A stretch of 64,000 bases of DNA, taken from Palsa-295 sp963781105 (GTDB lineage: Bacteria; Acidobacteriota; Terriglobia; Acidiferrales; UBA7541). The notes under the pieces were generated by a model, which was not told the DNA's origin, did no database searches, and saw only the letters and a program-made list of their open reading frames with translations. The position numbers and the translations under genes were made by a program. The stretch is taken from assembly GCA_963781105.1 (NCBI GenBank), contig CAWAED010000018.1:1-64000 (forward strand), read 5' to 3'. The stretch's first letter is position 1. Every line of letters begins with the position of its first letter. Below, piece by piece: positions 54,761 through 63,774 of the stretch.

Positions 54761-55786
54761 CTAGGTCGTGAGGAAAGGCTTCCAGCGATCCAAGATAACC
54801 TTTAATTCGCAAATTTCTTCTGGGCGCAGGTTGGGAAGTGGCGGGCGCACTGGACCTGCCGCCATTCCAAGCAAGTTCATCGCCTCCTTCATGACGGAAA
54901 CCTCGTACCCCTTGCGACGAGCGCGCAGCTCGTAGATTGGGATCACGTATGTGTTCATGAGCTGCATGAGAGCCGAGGAATCTCCCGACGAAGCGACCTC
55001 GTGGAGTTTTAGAGAAAGTTTTGGCGCAACGGTCGCAATGCTGGACGTGTACGTCCGGATGCCGATGCTGTAGTAGCCGGGGACACAGTCATCGCCGGCT
55101 CCACCAATCCAATAGAGCCTGTCTCCGACGCGGTTCATAATCCGCTCGTACCGGCGCAAGTCGCCTTGGCCATCCTTCCAGCAGACGAGCGTGGGGATTT
55201 CCTCCGCCAAATGTTCCACCCATGCCGGTTCAGGGTTTACCCAATCGCGGCTGTACACGAGCATTCCCAGCGGAGTCGCTCTGCCGATTGCTCTGTAATA
55301 TTCCGCAAGTCCCTGTTCATCGGCGTTTGGATAATAGGGTGGCAACGCCAGGATGGCATCCGCACCTGCCCGCTCCGCTTGCTGGGCAAACTCGATCGCT
55401 ATCGGCCAGTTGAATCCGGTGCTTGCGATTACCGGAATCCGGCCGTGCACTTCCTCTACTGTAGCCTTTACCACCTCTAAATGCTCAGCGGGAGTCAGCG
55501 AATACATTTCGCCCGTCCCGCCCGCGGCGACGATGGCAGCAGGAGCATTCTCCATGAGGCGTTGAAGATTCTTGCGCAGTCCGGGGATATCCAAGGACAA
55601 ATCCGGCTGCAACGGTGTGATCGGAAATGCGATCACTCCGCGGAGTTTGCTACGGAGTTCTTCAGGCTTCATTTGCTCACCCACGCGAACGGAACCGAAG
55701 CGCAAAGACGACGGCGCAAGAATCGCTGAAGTCGCCAGGACGCCCGCTCCATCGAGGAACTCCCGGCGCGAAAAATGTGAGGACAT
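54761..55786 (-). CDS. KdgD/DapA-family aldolase-type dehydratase with Tat-like leader
   Basis: ATG 55786 with GAGGGAAG upstream gives 341 aa. The N-terminus FSRREFLDGAGVLATSAILA is a twin-arginine-like signal. The (beta/alpha)8 domain begins MKPEELRSKLRGVIAFPITP and has VAAGGTGEMYSLTPAEHLEV, ILALPPYYPNADEQGLAEYY, and the Schiff-base Lys in LVCWKDGQGDLRRYERI, closest to 5-dehydro-4-deoxyglucarate dehydratase. Those enzymes are cytoplasmic, so the leader is odd. The context of uronate-oligomer hydrolases fits a role in sugar-acid breakdown. Confidence 0.82.
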   Translation of the reverse strand: MSSHFSRREFLDGAGVLATSAILAPSSLRFGSVRVGEQMKPEELRSKLRGVIAFPITPLQPDLSLDIPGLRKNLQRLMENAPAAIVAAGGTGEMYSLTPAEHLEVVKATVEEVHGRIPVIASTGFNWPIAIEFAQQAERAGADAILALPPYYPNADEQGLAEYYRAIGRATPLGMLVYSRDWVNPEPAWVEHLAEEIPTLVCWKDGQGDLRRYERIMNRVGDRLYWIGGAGDDCVPGYYSIGIRTYTSSIATVAPKLSLKLHEVASSGDSSALMQLMNTYVIPIYELRARRKGYEVSVMKEAMNLLGMAAGPVRPPLPNLRPEEICELKVILDRWKPFLTT

Positions 55787-56170
55787 CTTCGCTTCCCTCG
55801 CTAACTTAAATTTGGCCACCGTCGCGACGAATTTCTTTTTGTCACCGCTCGGGTCCCTAAACCATACCTCAATAACCCAGTTTTAGTCGCGTTGCCGGGT
55901 GCGCCGTGAAAAGGCGGTGGTCCACAGCGGGGGTATACCCGTCTTCTGCTATGCACGAACCCTGCAGCCGTACAAGATCCACTACACCTGCTCACTAGGC
56001 GGGTGCTCTGCCTATACCACCGCCACCGGCTCCTTGGTGAGCGACCGCGATACGGCGGCGTCAAGCGCGCGAGAAACCCAGCGCGGCAGCGCGACGAAGC
56101 AGCCCTGCTTCCCCGGAAAACTCGTATACTGAGTGAGGCACCAAACAACCGGGAAAAGGCGTGTCACAAA

Positions 56171-57049
56171 GTGCGACACGAATATTCGCAGCGTTTAACG
56201 AAATTGAGAGCGCGAACGCTGGTGATAGCTTTCATGCTATTGGCCAGTGGATATCTTTCCCTGGCTGCACAGGAAACTGGGCTGCCGGAAGCAACGTCGC
56301 CGCCAAGGGCTCAAACTTCCAATCAAACCGCCTCGGGCATCTCCACAGAACCGGCCTCAGTCCCGGTGGACCAGATCATTCAACGATTCGCGGAGCGCGA
56401 GGCGGAGTTCAAAACGGAACGTGACAACTTCACTTACGTCCAGACCTTCGTGGTGCAGACGATTGATGACGATGGCCGACCGGACGGTGAGTATCGAATG
56501 ACAAGCGATATCACCTTCACGCCGTCGGGCCGGCGCTACGAAAATATCACCTATGCACCGCCACCAACGCTCGAGCGCGTAGCGCTGTCTGAGCAAGATC
56601 TCGCCGATCTGAAGGACATTCAGCCCTTCGTGCTCACAACCGAGGAGTTACCGAAGTACGACATTTCGTATGTGGGGCGCGAACAAGTGGACGAAATCAG
56701 TACCTATGTATTCGATGTGAAACCAAAAAAGATCGAGAAAAATCAGCGCTACTTTCAAGGACGGGTGTGGGTGGACGACAAGGATCTGGAGATCGTCAAG
56801 ACGTACGGGAAAGCGGTGCCGGACATTCGCAAGCACGGCGATGAGAACGTGTTTCCGCGTTTTGAGACCTATCGCGAGAATATTGAAGGCCACTTTTGGT
56901 TCCCCACCTATACCCACGCGGACGATGTGCTGCGCTTCAGCTCGGGCGACGTTCACATCCGCATGACGGTGCGCTACTCCGAATACAAGCGGTTTCGGGT
57001 TACGTTCCGGCTGCTATCACCTGGCCAAGACGAGCGGCAGAATCCCTAG
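56171..57049 (+). CDS. Secreted outer-membrane-lipoprotein-sorting-like (LolA-fold) protein
   Basis: The most plausible start is GTG 56171, which gives a signal peptide (ARTLVIAFMLLASGYLSLAA) and 292 aa; the frame is open back to 56003. The mature part is beta-rich: DNFTYVQTFVVQTIDDDGRP, DGEYRMTSDITFTPSGRRYE, ISYVGREQVDEISTYVFDVK, YFQGRVWVDDKDLEIVKTYG and HFWFPTYTHADDVLRFS. This resembles LolA/LolB-type or MucB-like barrels in exported acidobacterial proteins. No partner is apparent. 55820-56170 upstream shows no gene. Confidence 0.72.
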   Translation: MRHEYSQRLTKLRARTLVIAFMLLASGYLSLAAQETGLPEATSPPRAQTSNQTASGISTEPASVPVDQIIQRFAEREAEFKTERDNFTYVQTFVVQTIDDDGRPDGEYRMTSDITFTPSGRRYENITYAPPPTLERVALSEQDLADLKDIQPFVLTTEELPKYDISYVGREQVDEISTYVFDVKPKKIEKNQRYFQGRVWVDDKDLEIVKTYGKAVPDIRKHGDENVFPRFETYRENIEGHFWFPTYTHADDVLRFSSGDVHIRMTVRYSEYKRFRVTFRLLSPGQDERQNP

Positions 57050-57067
57050 TCGCCGCACCTGACGGCA

Positions 57068-57369
57068 ACGAAATGGCGTGGTGGACCAGCCGACAGTCGC
57101 AAGACCACAGCCTCCAAAACAAACTGGGTTTTGTTGTTAGGCTTGGGCGGCGCGTGGCCGAAAGTCGCAGCGACAACACCAGATCGAAGGAACTCGGCAA
57201 GCTCGAAGAAATGCTCGAGGAGAGCCGCCTCGCGAACGAGGGTTTTTTCTATCGTCCTCCCATGACGGAGAGAGAACGGGAGTGGCTTTCGAAGAATCGC
57301 ACGGTCGACGCGGCACACGGGAACCTGCTCGCGGACATGCGGCCGGAACAGCTTTCGTATGCACGGTGA
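57068..57369 (+). pseudogene. C-terminal fragment of an unrecognised protein
   Basis: The frame downstream of the LolA-like gene reads like the end of a real protein (NKLGFVVRLGRRVAESRSDN, LEEMLEESRLANEGFFYRPP, MTEREREWLSKNRTVDAAHG) but has no proper start. The family is not known to me. On the minus strand at 57442-57558 another short piece (LQARIDRLAFDGKDTEDAFT) also looks like the end of a gene. Both suggest degraded mobile-element cargo; 57370-57625 holds nothing else. Confidence 0.4.
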
Positions 57370-57625
57370 AACGCCCGGCGCTAAACTCCCTTCGCCGTGG
57401 AAGGATTAGCACTCCGTGAATTCGCTCTTGACGTCGAAGCACTAGAGCGATTCGTTCGGCAGGAACCGCTGCGTCGCGTACGTGAATGCGTCTTCCGTGT
57501 CCTTGCCGTCGAAAGCGAGCCGGTCGATCCTCGCTTGTAGCTTCTCGTCGTTCCTAAGTCCCTATAGTTGTTGGTTTTACTGCGTATCTGTTTCTTAGTA
57601 GATAACGAAAGGAAAAGGCTATATA

Positions 57626-57652
57626 GTTTCGTTAGCTAATTTCTAACGAAAC
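57626..57652 (+). promoter_or_regulatory. Inverted-repeat operator before the Fic gene
   Basis: Perfect arms GTTTCGTTAG (57626-57635) and CTAACGAAAC (57643-57652) lie 12 nt before the Fic start, and an extra half-site TAACGAAA occurs at 57603-57610. TATAGT at 57623-57628 could be the -10. The C-terminal winged helix of the Fic protein could bind here, giving autoregulation. Confidence 0.6.
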
Positions 57653-57664
57653 GATGGCCTTGTG

Positions 57665-58867
57665 ATGGCGACACCAACCAAACCGAACGGCCGCCTCGGG
57701 ACTTATGTCGTCAAGACCTTCAAGGACGAGTCCTTCAGGGCCTATGTGCCACCGCCATTGCCGCCAGACCCGCCGCTGGCCCTCCAACCGCTTTTGCCAT
57801 TGCTTGAGCAGGCAAACCAGGCACTCGGACGTCTCGACGGGCTCGCGTCCATTCTGCCCGATCCCTCGCTCTTCATTTACCTCTACGTTCGGAAGGAAGC
57901 TGTGCTCTCTTCGCAGATCGAGGGCACACAGTCGTCGTTTTCAGACCTGATGCTATTCGAAAGCGCCGAAGCCCCCAGCGTCCCACTGGAAGACGTTCAG
58001 GAAGTCTCAAATTATGTGGCAGCGATGAATCACGGGCTCCGGCGGCTCCGCGAAGATTTTCCGCTCTCTTTGCGGTTGATACGAGAAATTCACAAGATTC
58101 TCTTGTCCAAGGGACGTGGCAGTCAGAAGCGTCCGGGTGAATTCCGCGAAACCCAAAATTGGATCGGAGGCACGCGGCCCGGCAACGCAGCATTTGTCCC
58201 ACCACGACCTGAGAAAATGATGGAATGCATGGGCGCGTTCGAAAAGTTCCTGCATCGCGAGCACGAAGAACTGCCGATCCTGGTCAAAGCCGCACTCGTA
58301 CATGTGCAATTCGAAACCATCCATCCGTTTCTAGACGGAAATGGGAGATTGGGCCGATTGCTGATTACATTCTTGCTATGCGTCGCTGGCGCGATTCGTG
58401 AGCCCATTCTCTACCTCAGCCTCTATTTCAAGACGAATAGGCAAAAATACTATGAAATGCTTGACCTTGTCCGCAGCCACGGAGCTTGGGAGACTTGGCT
58501 CGAATTTTTTCTAACAGGTGTGAAAGAAACCGCTCAGCAGGCAGCCGATACATCGAAGGAGATACTCACACTCCTCGAAGGAGACCGCCGGAAGATCGAG
58601 GAGCTTGGCCGCCCCGCTGCATCCGTTTTGCGTGTTCACCAGCACCTTCAGCGCAAACCGATCATTACGATCCCGGCGACAGCCGAGCAGCTGTCCCTCT
58701 CTGCGCCCACTGTGGCGAAGGCTTTACAGCACATGGTGAAGCTCGGAATCGTTCGTGAGACCACTGGCAAGCAACGGCATCGGCTCTTCACGTATCACCG
58801 CTACCTGGAAATTCTCAACCGAGGTACGGAGCTGCAGACGCGAGCTATTCAAGGTGGCAAACAGTGA
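57665..58867 (+). CDS. Fic-family protein (AMPylation-type) with C-terminal winged helix
   Basis: From ATG 57665 the protein has 400 aa. An N-terminal Fic_N region carries the inhibitory helix SSQIEGTQSS. The catalytic motif HPFLDGNGRLGRLL is near residue 220, complete with His, Asp, Gly-Asn-Gly and Arg. The C-terminus has a winged-helix-like segment (TAEQLSLSAPTVAKALQHMV, then VRETTGKQRHRLFTY). Fic proteins transfer AMP to target hydroxyls, and the internal inhibitory motif keeps them off until needed. The gene sits in a decaying island with other defence-like pieces. Confidence 0.93.
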   Translation: MATPTKPNGRLGTYVVKTFKDESFRAYVPPPLPPDPPLALQPLLPLLEQANQALGRLDGLASILPDPSLFIYLYVRKEAVLSSQIEGTQSSFSDLMLFESAEAPSVPLEDVQEVSNYVAAMNHGLRRLREDFPLSLRLIREIHKILLSKGRGSQKRPGEFRETQNWIGGTRPGNAAFVPPRPEKMMECMGAFEKFLHREHEELPILVKAALVHVQFETIHPFLDGNGRLGRLLITFLLCVAGAIREPILYLSLYFKTNRQKYYEMLDLVRSHGAWETWLEFFLTGVKETAQQAADTSKEILTLLEGDRRKIEELGRPAASVLRVHQHLQRKPIITIPATAEQLSLSAPTVAKALQHMVKLGIVRETTGKQRHRLFTYHRYLEILNRGTELQTRAIQGGKQ

Positions 58868-58992
58868 CAGAGTGCAGGCTCGATTCTCGCCCGAACAGCG
58901 GCGACTGATGGGAAGAGCTAGGAGCGGTTCTAGCGGCTCGGACGAGAAAAAACCTTACGTCGATGTATAGGCACCCCGCTGAGAGACTGCCC

Positions 58993-59469
58993 ATGGACCT
59001 CTTCTCCTACACAAGAGAGGCCGGGCATTGCCTCCGAGAGAGGAGGTTTCTGGCTTGCATTGCGATGGCCTCTACGGCAGTCGAGATCATTCTGAATCGC
59101 GATCGACGGCTCCGGGCACTGCCTAATTTCAAGGCGCCTGATGAGTGGGCCTACCTGGACAACCGAAACCTCCGGATTGCTCGAGAGAACGGTCTACCAA
59201 CAGATGCACTGCTTTCACTAGGCGATGACCTCAATAGCAGCAAACCGATTGCGTTCGTAGTGTTCCGAAACAAGATCGCCCACGGAGAAATAACGCACCT
59301 GGTAAGCGACCCCAGTGATTCGAAGCGCGCAGCGCCAGGCGCATCGGTGTCGAACACGCCTCGCACATTGCGTCGACGGTTAGTTCACCGGGGAGGACCG
59401 GCAAAGGAGCCTGGTTCCCGCGAGCCGGCTGCAGGCCTGGATTGCGCAGAACATCTACCCGAGCCTTAA
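58993..59469 (+). pseudogene. HEPN-motif protein, probably frameshifted
   Basis: From ATG 58993 (MDLFSYTREAGHCLRERRF) the protein has a helical N-terminal part: ACIAMASTAVEIILNRDRRL, then VVFRNKIAHGEI. RNKIAH fits the R-x4-H active-site motif of HEPN nucleases or toxins. After about 59320 the frame becomes unlike a protein, whereas a shifted frame gives EARSARRIGVEHASHIASTV, which reads as the natural continuation. It may be a broken RNase-type toxin next to the Fic gene. Confidence 0.55.
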
Positions 59470-60169
59470 GTCCGTTCCGTTTTCGAAGGACGATGAAACG
59501 CTCCTGCCCGAGGCCGGGAGTTTCTCTAGGTGCCCGAAGCGAACCGGATTCAACACGCTGCTTTTCTCCGAAGTTCGGGAAGATTCGTGCTCCGACGCCG
59601 TGTGCTTCAACCGCAAACTCGACGCGCACATTACGCAGCGCAAGCAGGCGCTGCCGGGACTCGTTTTGATCTCGGGGGGGGTATGGCGTTGCGGGAGAGA
59701 GCCAGGTTCTCCCGCATTGCGACTACGTCGAAGTCACTGCGAGGAAAACAAAGAAGGGCAAGCAGCAGATCCGCCCTGACGAGCGTCTCTGCGACCGCTT
59801 GTCGCCCGCCATCTATGCGGACGGCATCGACAAAGGGCGTCTAGTGAACGTGTGCGCGGACAAATCCTGTCCCGTTCACTTCCGCGAGCGGCGAGAACAG
59901 GAAAAGCACGATTGGCGCGCGGGGGAGAAGGCCTGCAACCTCTACCGCAGGGCGGACGGGGCGGGACTTGCGGCTCTCATCTTCGAAGCCGTGCTGGTAG
60001 GCCCGGCGGGAGATCTAAGTGCTCCGAAGGAAGACGATCCCTCGCCGATGCCGCTCGTCTTTGCCACATCGACGTTCAGCGATTGCGAAAGGCAGTCGCG
60101 AAAGACGAGCGAGCGAACGTGGACAACAAGGCGGCCAAAACCGGCAACGATAAACCCGGCCGCAAGTAA
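59395..60169 (+). pseudogene. ParB-like plasmid-partition protein remnant
   Basis: Across two frames the text reads PASRLQAWIAQNIYPSLKSV, TGFNTLLFSEVREDSCSDAV, CFNRKLDAHITQRKQALPGL, then after a run of eight G at about 59676-59683 the frame shifts to HCDYVEVTARKTKKGKQQIR, NVCADKSCPVHFRERREQEK. This is the C-terminal half of ParB-type proteins found on acidobacterial plasmids. The nuclease/DNA-binding N-terminus is absent. 60170-60557 shows no other gene. Confidence 0.65.
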
Positions 60170-60557
60170 GTCACCCGAGTGGGCGAAAGGGACTGGCGTC
60201 TGTAGGCTGCCAGAGCTTCGCAGTCGCCGACGCAAATCTGACTTAGCAAGGCTTCGTCAGAAACCTCATGTGTCGCCGCAAGAGTTTCAGGGTACTCGCT
60301 GTCGGCGGCCACTTTTATCCGGGAGAGCGGACGAGATGGAAGGCGCACGGCAGCAAAGCCTGACATCTGTTAACGCTCCGCCACGAAGTGAAACTCAGGA
60401 CATGGCTCCGGCCAATGGTTTTTAGTCACAAGCACAGTTGCGATGAAGAACATGTTCTGTAGCAATATGTTCTGCTCTGGACCACGCTCGACGGCGCAAT
60501 GGTCAGGCGTCGAACGCATGTTCAGCCTCGATTCGGTCCTGAAAGGGCGTTGGAGAG

Positions 60558-61196
60558 GTGTTGCGCCAGCTCCGTATGAGCCGACGGCTATCCCAGGAAA
60601 AACTGGGCGATGCGTGTGATTCGGAGCGCACCTTCATTAGCATGCTTGAACGCGGGCTTGTCAGCCCCACCCTAAGGACAATCGTAAAATTAACGTCGAC
60701 GCTCGGTCTTTCGCGTCAGAAATGCTTCGGCGAACGGAGCAATCGAACCTATACGATCGCTAGCATCCTGTATACCTCTAATACATCACCTCTAATACAT
60801 CACCTTGTCCCCATACAGAAGTGCGCTTATAGAGCGTTCCCGCAAGAATTGGACACGGGTATCGTGCTTCGCGGGGAACTCGTGACAGACGCGCAGCTGT
60901 TCGGCAAACGACTTCGAGCAGCCCGAAAGATGGCGGGCGTTAAGCAAGGAGTGCTTGCCAAAGCCCTCGATGTCGATCCAAAACACATCAGTCGGCTGGA
61001 GAGTGGCAAAGTTAAGCCCTCATTTGACCTCATATGCCAAGCAGGTAAAGTCCTTAAGGCTCCATTTCTTGAACTCGACATCGCGGAGGAAAATCCCTCG
61101 GTGCTCAAGAAGCGAATCATTCGCGAGCTTGATGCAATCGGAATCGACCAACTCCAACGCGTCTACCGCGTTTTGAAGGCACTCGTCTCACCCTGA
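60558..61196 (+). CDS. Double XRE-type helix-turn-helix protein, possibly a fusion
   Basis: The frame (212 aa, GTG start) contains two XRE domains. The first (about 5-60) has RRLSQEKLGDACDSERTFIS and LERGLVSPTLRTIVKL. The second (about 116-175) has AARKMAGVKQGVLAKALDVD, PKHISRLESGKVKPSFDLIC. The linker contains a 14-bp tandem duplication (ACCTCTAATACATC twice, 60774-60801); since 14 is not a multiple of three, it may have joined two genes. A GTG at 60882 could start the second domain alone. Confidence 0.6.
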   Translation: MLRQLRMSRRLSQEKLGDACDSERTFISMLERGLVSPTLRTIVKLTSTLGLSRQKCFGERSNRTYTIASILYTSNTSPLIHHLVPIQKCAYRAFPQELDTGIVLRGELVTDAQLFGKRLRAARKMAGVKQGVLAKALDVDPKHISRLESGKVKPSFDLICQAGKVLKAPFLELDIAEENPSVLKKRIIRELDAIGIDQLQRVYRVLKALVSP

Positions 61197-61628
61197 CTTC
61201 TCGTCTCTCCGAGACGCCCGCAGAGTTGATCACAATTCCGACCACTTTCGGCAGTTCCTTTTTTGGCTAAGGAATTTTGATACGGTCGGAGTGCGACGGA
61301 GGTTAGCTGCTCCAAGATTTGACCGAAATGCAATTCGAGTACCGTCAGGAGAGCTTGGTTGATCCATGTCGCCCGTATGTATGAATCGCGCGGCAGGCTC
61401 TTGGGGTCTTTTGAGCGATCAGCGACAGTTCGCTTTTTGGCAGGTATAAAGGGAGGAACCAGAGCTGCGTGTCTTCCATCGAGGAATTCAGTAGCTCATC
61501 CCGTCATTTCTGAAGTTTTTCAGGAGTGCACACCTGAACAAGCGAAGTCTTGAACCAATTCAATAGGTGAGGAGAGGACGCCTGTTTGGTCGCCATCCAG
61601 CGATGTGCCAGGTGATTAAACGGTTTGC
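61197..61628. other. Intergenic region, no gene supported
   Basis: About 430 bp between the XRE gene and the 3' end of hipA. A 64-codon frame at 61359-61553 has no recognisable features. Confidence 0.35.
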
Positions 61629-62861
61629 TCAGCCCGCTTTCAGCGAATGCGCGGCACCTTGTTCCCAGTCATGGAGCATTCGGTTGCCAATGCCCTCGAA
61701 CTCCTGGTGGTCTTTGTTATAGGCGCGCAGTTCCATGGTAGTGGCCGCCATCGCGCCGTGAATGCGTTCGAGTATCTGCCGGACGCGGGCAGGGGAGGCT
61801 CCCAGGCGGGTCTCGCCCAGGCGCTGCAATTCCTTCGCGCTCGCCCATTGGGTCGTGCCGTTGAGAGTGAGGGCCATGCTGTCCTTGGGCAGATAAACGG
61901 AGGTGGTCACAAGATCATAGACGGGCGCGAGCCGGGCTTCGCCCTGTACGTCGTCATAGACAATCCCAAAATTCTTCAGATGCGCGTCGCCGTTGCGGAG
62001 CGCGCAATTCAGGGCAATCAGGGTGAACAGCTTTTCCATGTCTTGGTTAACGTGCGTCGAGTTTGCGAACTGCCCGAAGCGCTTCATGACTGAGGTCTCG
62101 TAGCTGCCGCGATATTTTTCATCGGTCCTGCGGCCATTCAGCACGCAGAAATCCTCAAATCCGCGGTAGGTCCCGTCCATGCGCAGCTCGAAGCGGTCAA
62201 TGACCAGCGCCATGCCGTCCTCTGCCAGTCGGTACGGGGGCACATCGAGTCCGCATTTGCGTGCGACCCCGAGGCAGAAATGCTCATTGGCCGCCAGTTG
62301 CGGATATTGGTTGGCCTCCCACAGCTTCACGATGTGGGTCGCGCCCTTGTAGCTTAGCGAGAGGCCGTGTCCCGTATGCTCCATCTCAGTGAAGGCCTTT
62401 TCGTCGCGCACGAGGATTTTAGGCTGGACACCGCTGATTCCGGAGAAGGACGCAAATTTCACAAGCAGATAGCGCAGCAGATCGCCGCCGCGCCTGCGTT
62501 CCAAGATTTCGTCCACCGACTGGAAGGGCACGTCCTCGTGCAGCTGCTCGGTGTCGCCGGTATAGCGGATGCGGCCGACCTGCGAGCGGCCGACAATGGA
62601 CAGCAGGTCGAATTCGTCAAAGGTGCCGGTGGCTTTCGCAAAGGCCAGGCGGAGGCGTTCGCGCAGGACGCCTTCGGGCAGGTTCATCTCGAAAATGGGA
62701 AGCAGACCGAAGGGCACACTCCAGGACTCAAGCCTGATCGGCATCGTGACGGAGGCCGCGCGCGCGGGCGCCGCAGCCGGCAGGTAGGCGAACGTGCTGC
62801 CGCGCTGGCCATGGCGGTCGAGCAGTCCCGCCTCAGCGGCGTCGGTCCAGACTTTGATCAT
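61629..62861 (-). CDS. hipA: HipA-family serine/threonine kinase toxin
   Basis: The product has 410 aa, close to the family length. The N-terminal part has RLESWSVPFGLLPIFEMNLP and LLSIVGRSQVGRIRY. The kinase part has SGISGVQPKILV, ATHIVKLW, ALVIDRFE, the catalytic loop LNCALRNGDAHLKNFGIVYD and the metal-binding segment LAPVYDLVTTS. HipA phosphorylates glutamyl-tRNA synthetase or similar targets to cause dormancy. Its start overlaps the end of the hipB gene by 29 nt. Confidence 0.95.
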   Translation of the reverse strand: MIKVWTDAAEAGLLDRHGQRGSTFAYLPAAAPARAASVTMPIRLESWSVPFGLLPIFEMNLPEGVLRERLRLAFAKATGTFDEFDLLSIVGRSQVGRIRYTGDTEQLHEDVPFQSVDEILERRRGGDLLRYLLVKFASFSGISGVQPKILVRDEKAFTEMEHTGHGLSLSYKGATHIVKLWEANQYPQLAANEHFCLGVARKCGLDVPPYRLAEDGMALVIDRFELRMDGTYRGFEDFCVLNGRRTDEKYRGSYETSVMKRFGQFANSTHVNQDMEKLFTLIALNCALRNGDAHLKNFGIVYDDVQGEARLAPVYDLVTTSVYLPKDSMALTLNGTTQWASAKELQRLGETRLGASPARVRQILERIHGAMAATTMELRAYNKDHQEFEGIGNRMLHDWEQGAAHSLKAG

Positions 62862-63111
62862 CGCGATCCTCTTTGAGGAGTTCGTCCAGGGTGGGGCGGT
62901 GCGAGCTGGCCGCCTGCAGCGTCAGCTCAAGTCCAAGAGCGGTCAGCAGCTTGGTGAGCTTCGAAAAGCCCAATTCTCCGGCGCGTCGGTTTTCAAGCGC
63001 ATCAAGCGTGGCGCGGCTGATGCCCGCCTTACGCGCGAGCGCGGCCTGGCTGAGCTTGAGTTTCCTGCGGCGCTCGGCGATCTGTTGCCCTATAGAGGTT
63101 AAGTCCAGCAT
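62833..63111 (-). CDS. hipB: HipB-family antitoxin (XRE repressor)
   Basis: A protein of 92 aa with a Cro/C1-type HTH: IGQQIAERRRKLKLSQAALA, GISRATLDALENRRAGELG, and a LTKLLTALGLELTL strand. It binds HipA and the operators just upstream (63114-63169). The overlap with hipA shows translational coupling. Confidence 0.94.
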   Translation of the reverse strand: MLDLTSIGQQIAERRRKLKLSQAALARKAGISRATLDALENRRAGELGFSKLTKLLTALGLELTLQAASSHRPTLDELLKEDRDDQSLDRRR

Positions 63112-63113
63112 GT

Positions 63114-63169
63114 GCCCAATATATTAGGTATTCTTGTCTCCTGCAAGCTATGTGCCTAATATATTAGGC
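63114..63169 (-). promoter_or_regulatory. hipBA operators: two TGTGCCYAATATATTAGG repeats
   Basis: A perfect 16-bp palindrome GCCTAATATATTAGGC lies at 63154-63169 and a near copy GCCCAATATATTAGGT at 63114-63129, 40 bp apart, directly upstream of hipB. The spacing equals about four helical turns, suiting cooperative binding by HipB dimers. Confidence 0.8.
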
Positions 63170-63292
63170 TAACACACGGACAACAACCAGCCTGGGAAAG
63201 TTGGAAAGAAGTGGTTCGCAATATGGAAGTTCGCCCGAAACTGTGTTCTGGGAAGCAAATTTGCTGGATGCTTCTGAGTCTCGACCGAACGG

Positions 63293-63439
63293 GAGTTCGA
63301 ATCGATCTTCGATAGCGTCCTGGACGCCGTCGTGATTCTAGATGGCCAAGGCATTTGTCTTGAAGCCAACCCGGCGGCGCTCGCGCCTTTCGGAACCGAA
63401 CGCCAAGAATTGGTGGGTTGCTCGATACACAGGCTCTAG
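63293..63439 (+). pseudogene. PAS-domain fragment
   Basis: The frame EFESIFDSVLDAVVILDGQG followed by ICLEANPAALAPFGTERQEL and VGCSIHRL is the start of a PAS sensor domain (typical NPAA and GxxxxELVG pattern). It ends at TAG with no kinase or other output domain. It is a truncated remnant of a sensor gene. Confidence 0.75.
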
Positions 63440-63531
63440 CTTGTGGTCGCTGCCGTCCGTATGCTCCGCCACCAGCGTCAGCCGGTCAGCTGGCCTATCG
63501 CTTTTTTCGAAAAGCCGGAGGTTTTGAGCCG

Positions 63532-63744
63532 ATGGGAAGCTGGATTTTGGACTGCAAGAGTTGCAACGAAGCTTTCACCTACTCCTTGATACCTGACACG
63601 CTTCTTCTGCCCTCGCCGCCTCCTTTCCCAAAGGAAGGCAGGGAACGCGAGTGTCCCCACTGCAAAACTAAGGCGGCCTACCAGCAAATCGACCTGAGAT
63701 TTCGGAACAGTTCCGTCCAGCTAATCAGCGCAAGCCATCGCTAG
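63532..63744 (+). CDS. Small zinc-ribbon-like protein
   Basis: A protein of 70 aa with two CxxC pairs, DCKSCNEAFTY and ECPHCKTKAAYQ, separated by about 35 residues including PPPFPKEGRE. This layout is that of small zinc-ribbon proteins found in many soil bacteria. The function is unknown. The upstream frame to 63418 is not conserved. Confidence 0.7.
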   Translation: MGSWILDCKSCNEAFTYSLIPDTLLLPSPPPFPKEGRERECPHCKTKAAYQQIDLRFRNSSVQLISASHR

Positions 63745-63774
63745 GCGACACTGGCGGTCGGCCGAGTTTAGTTG

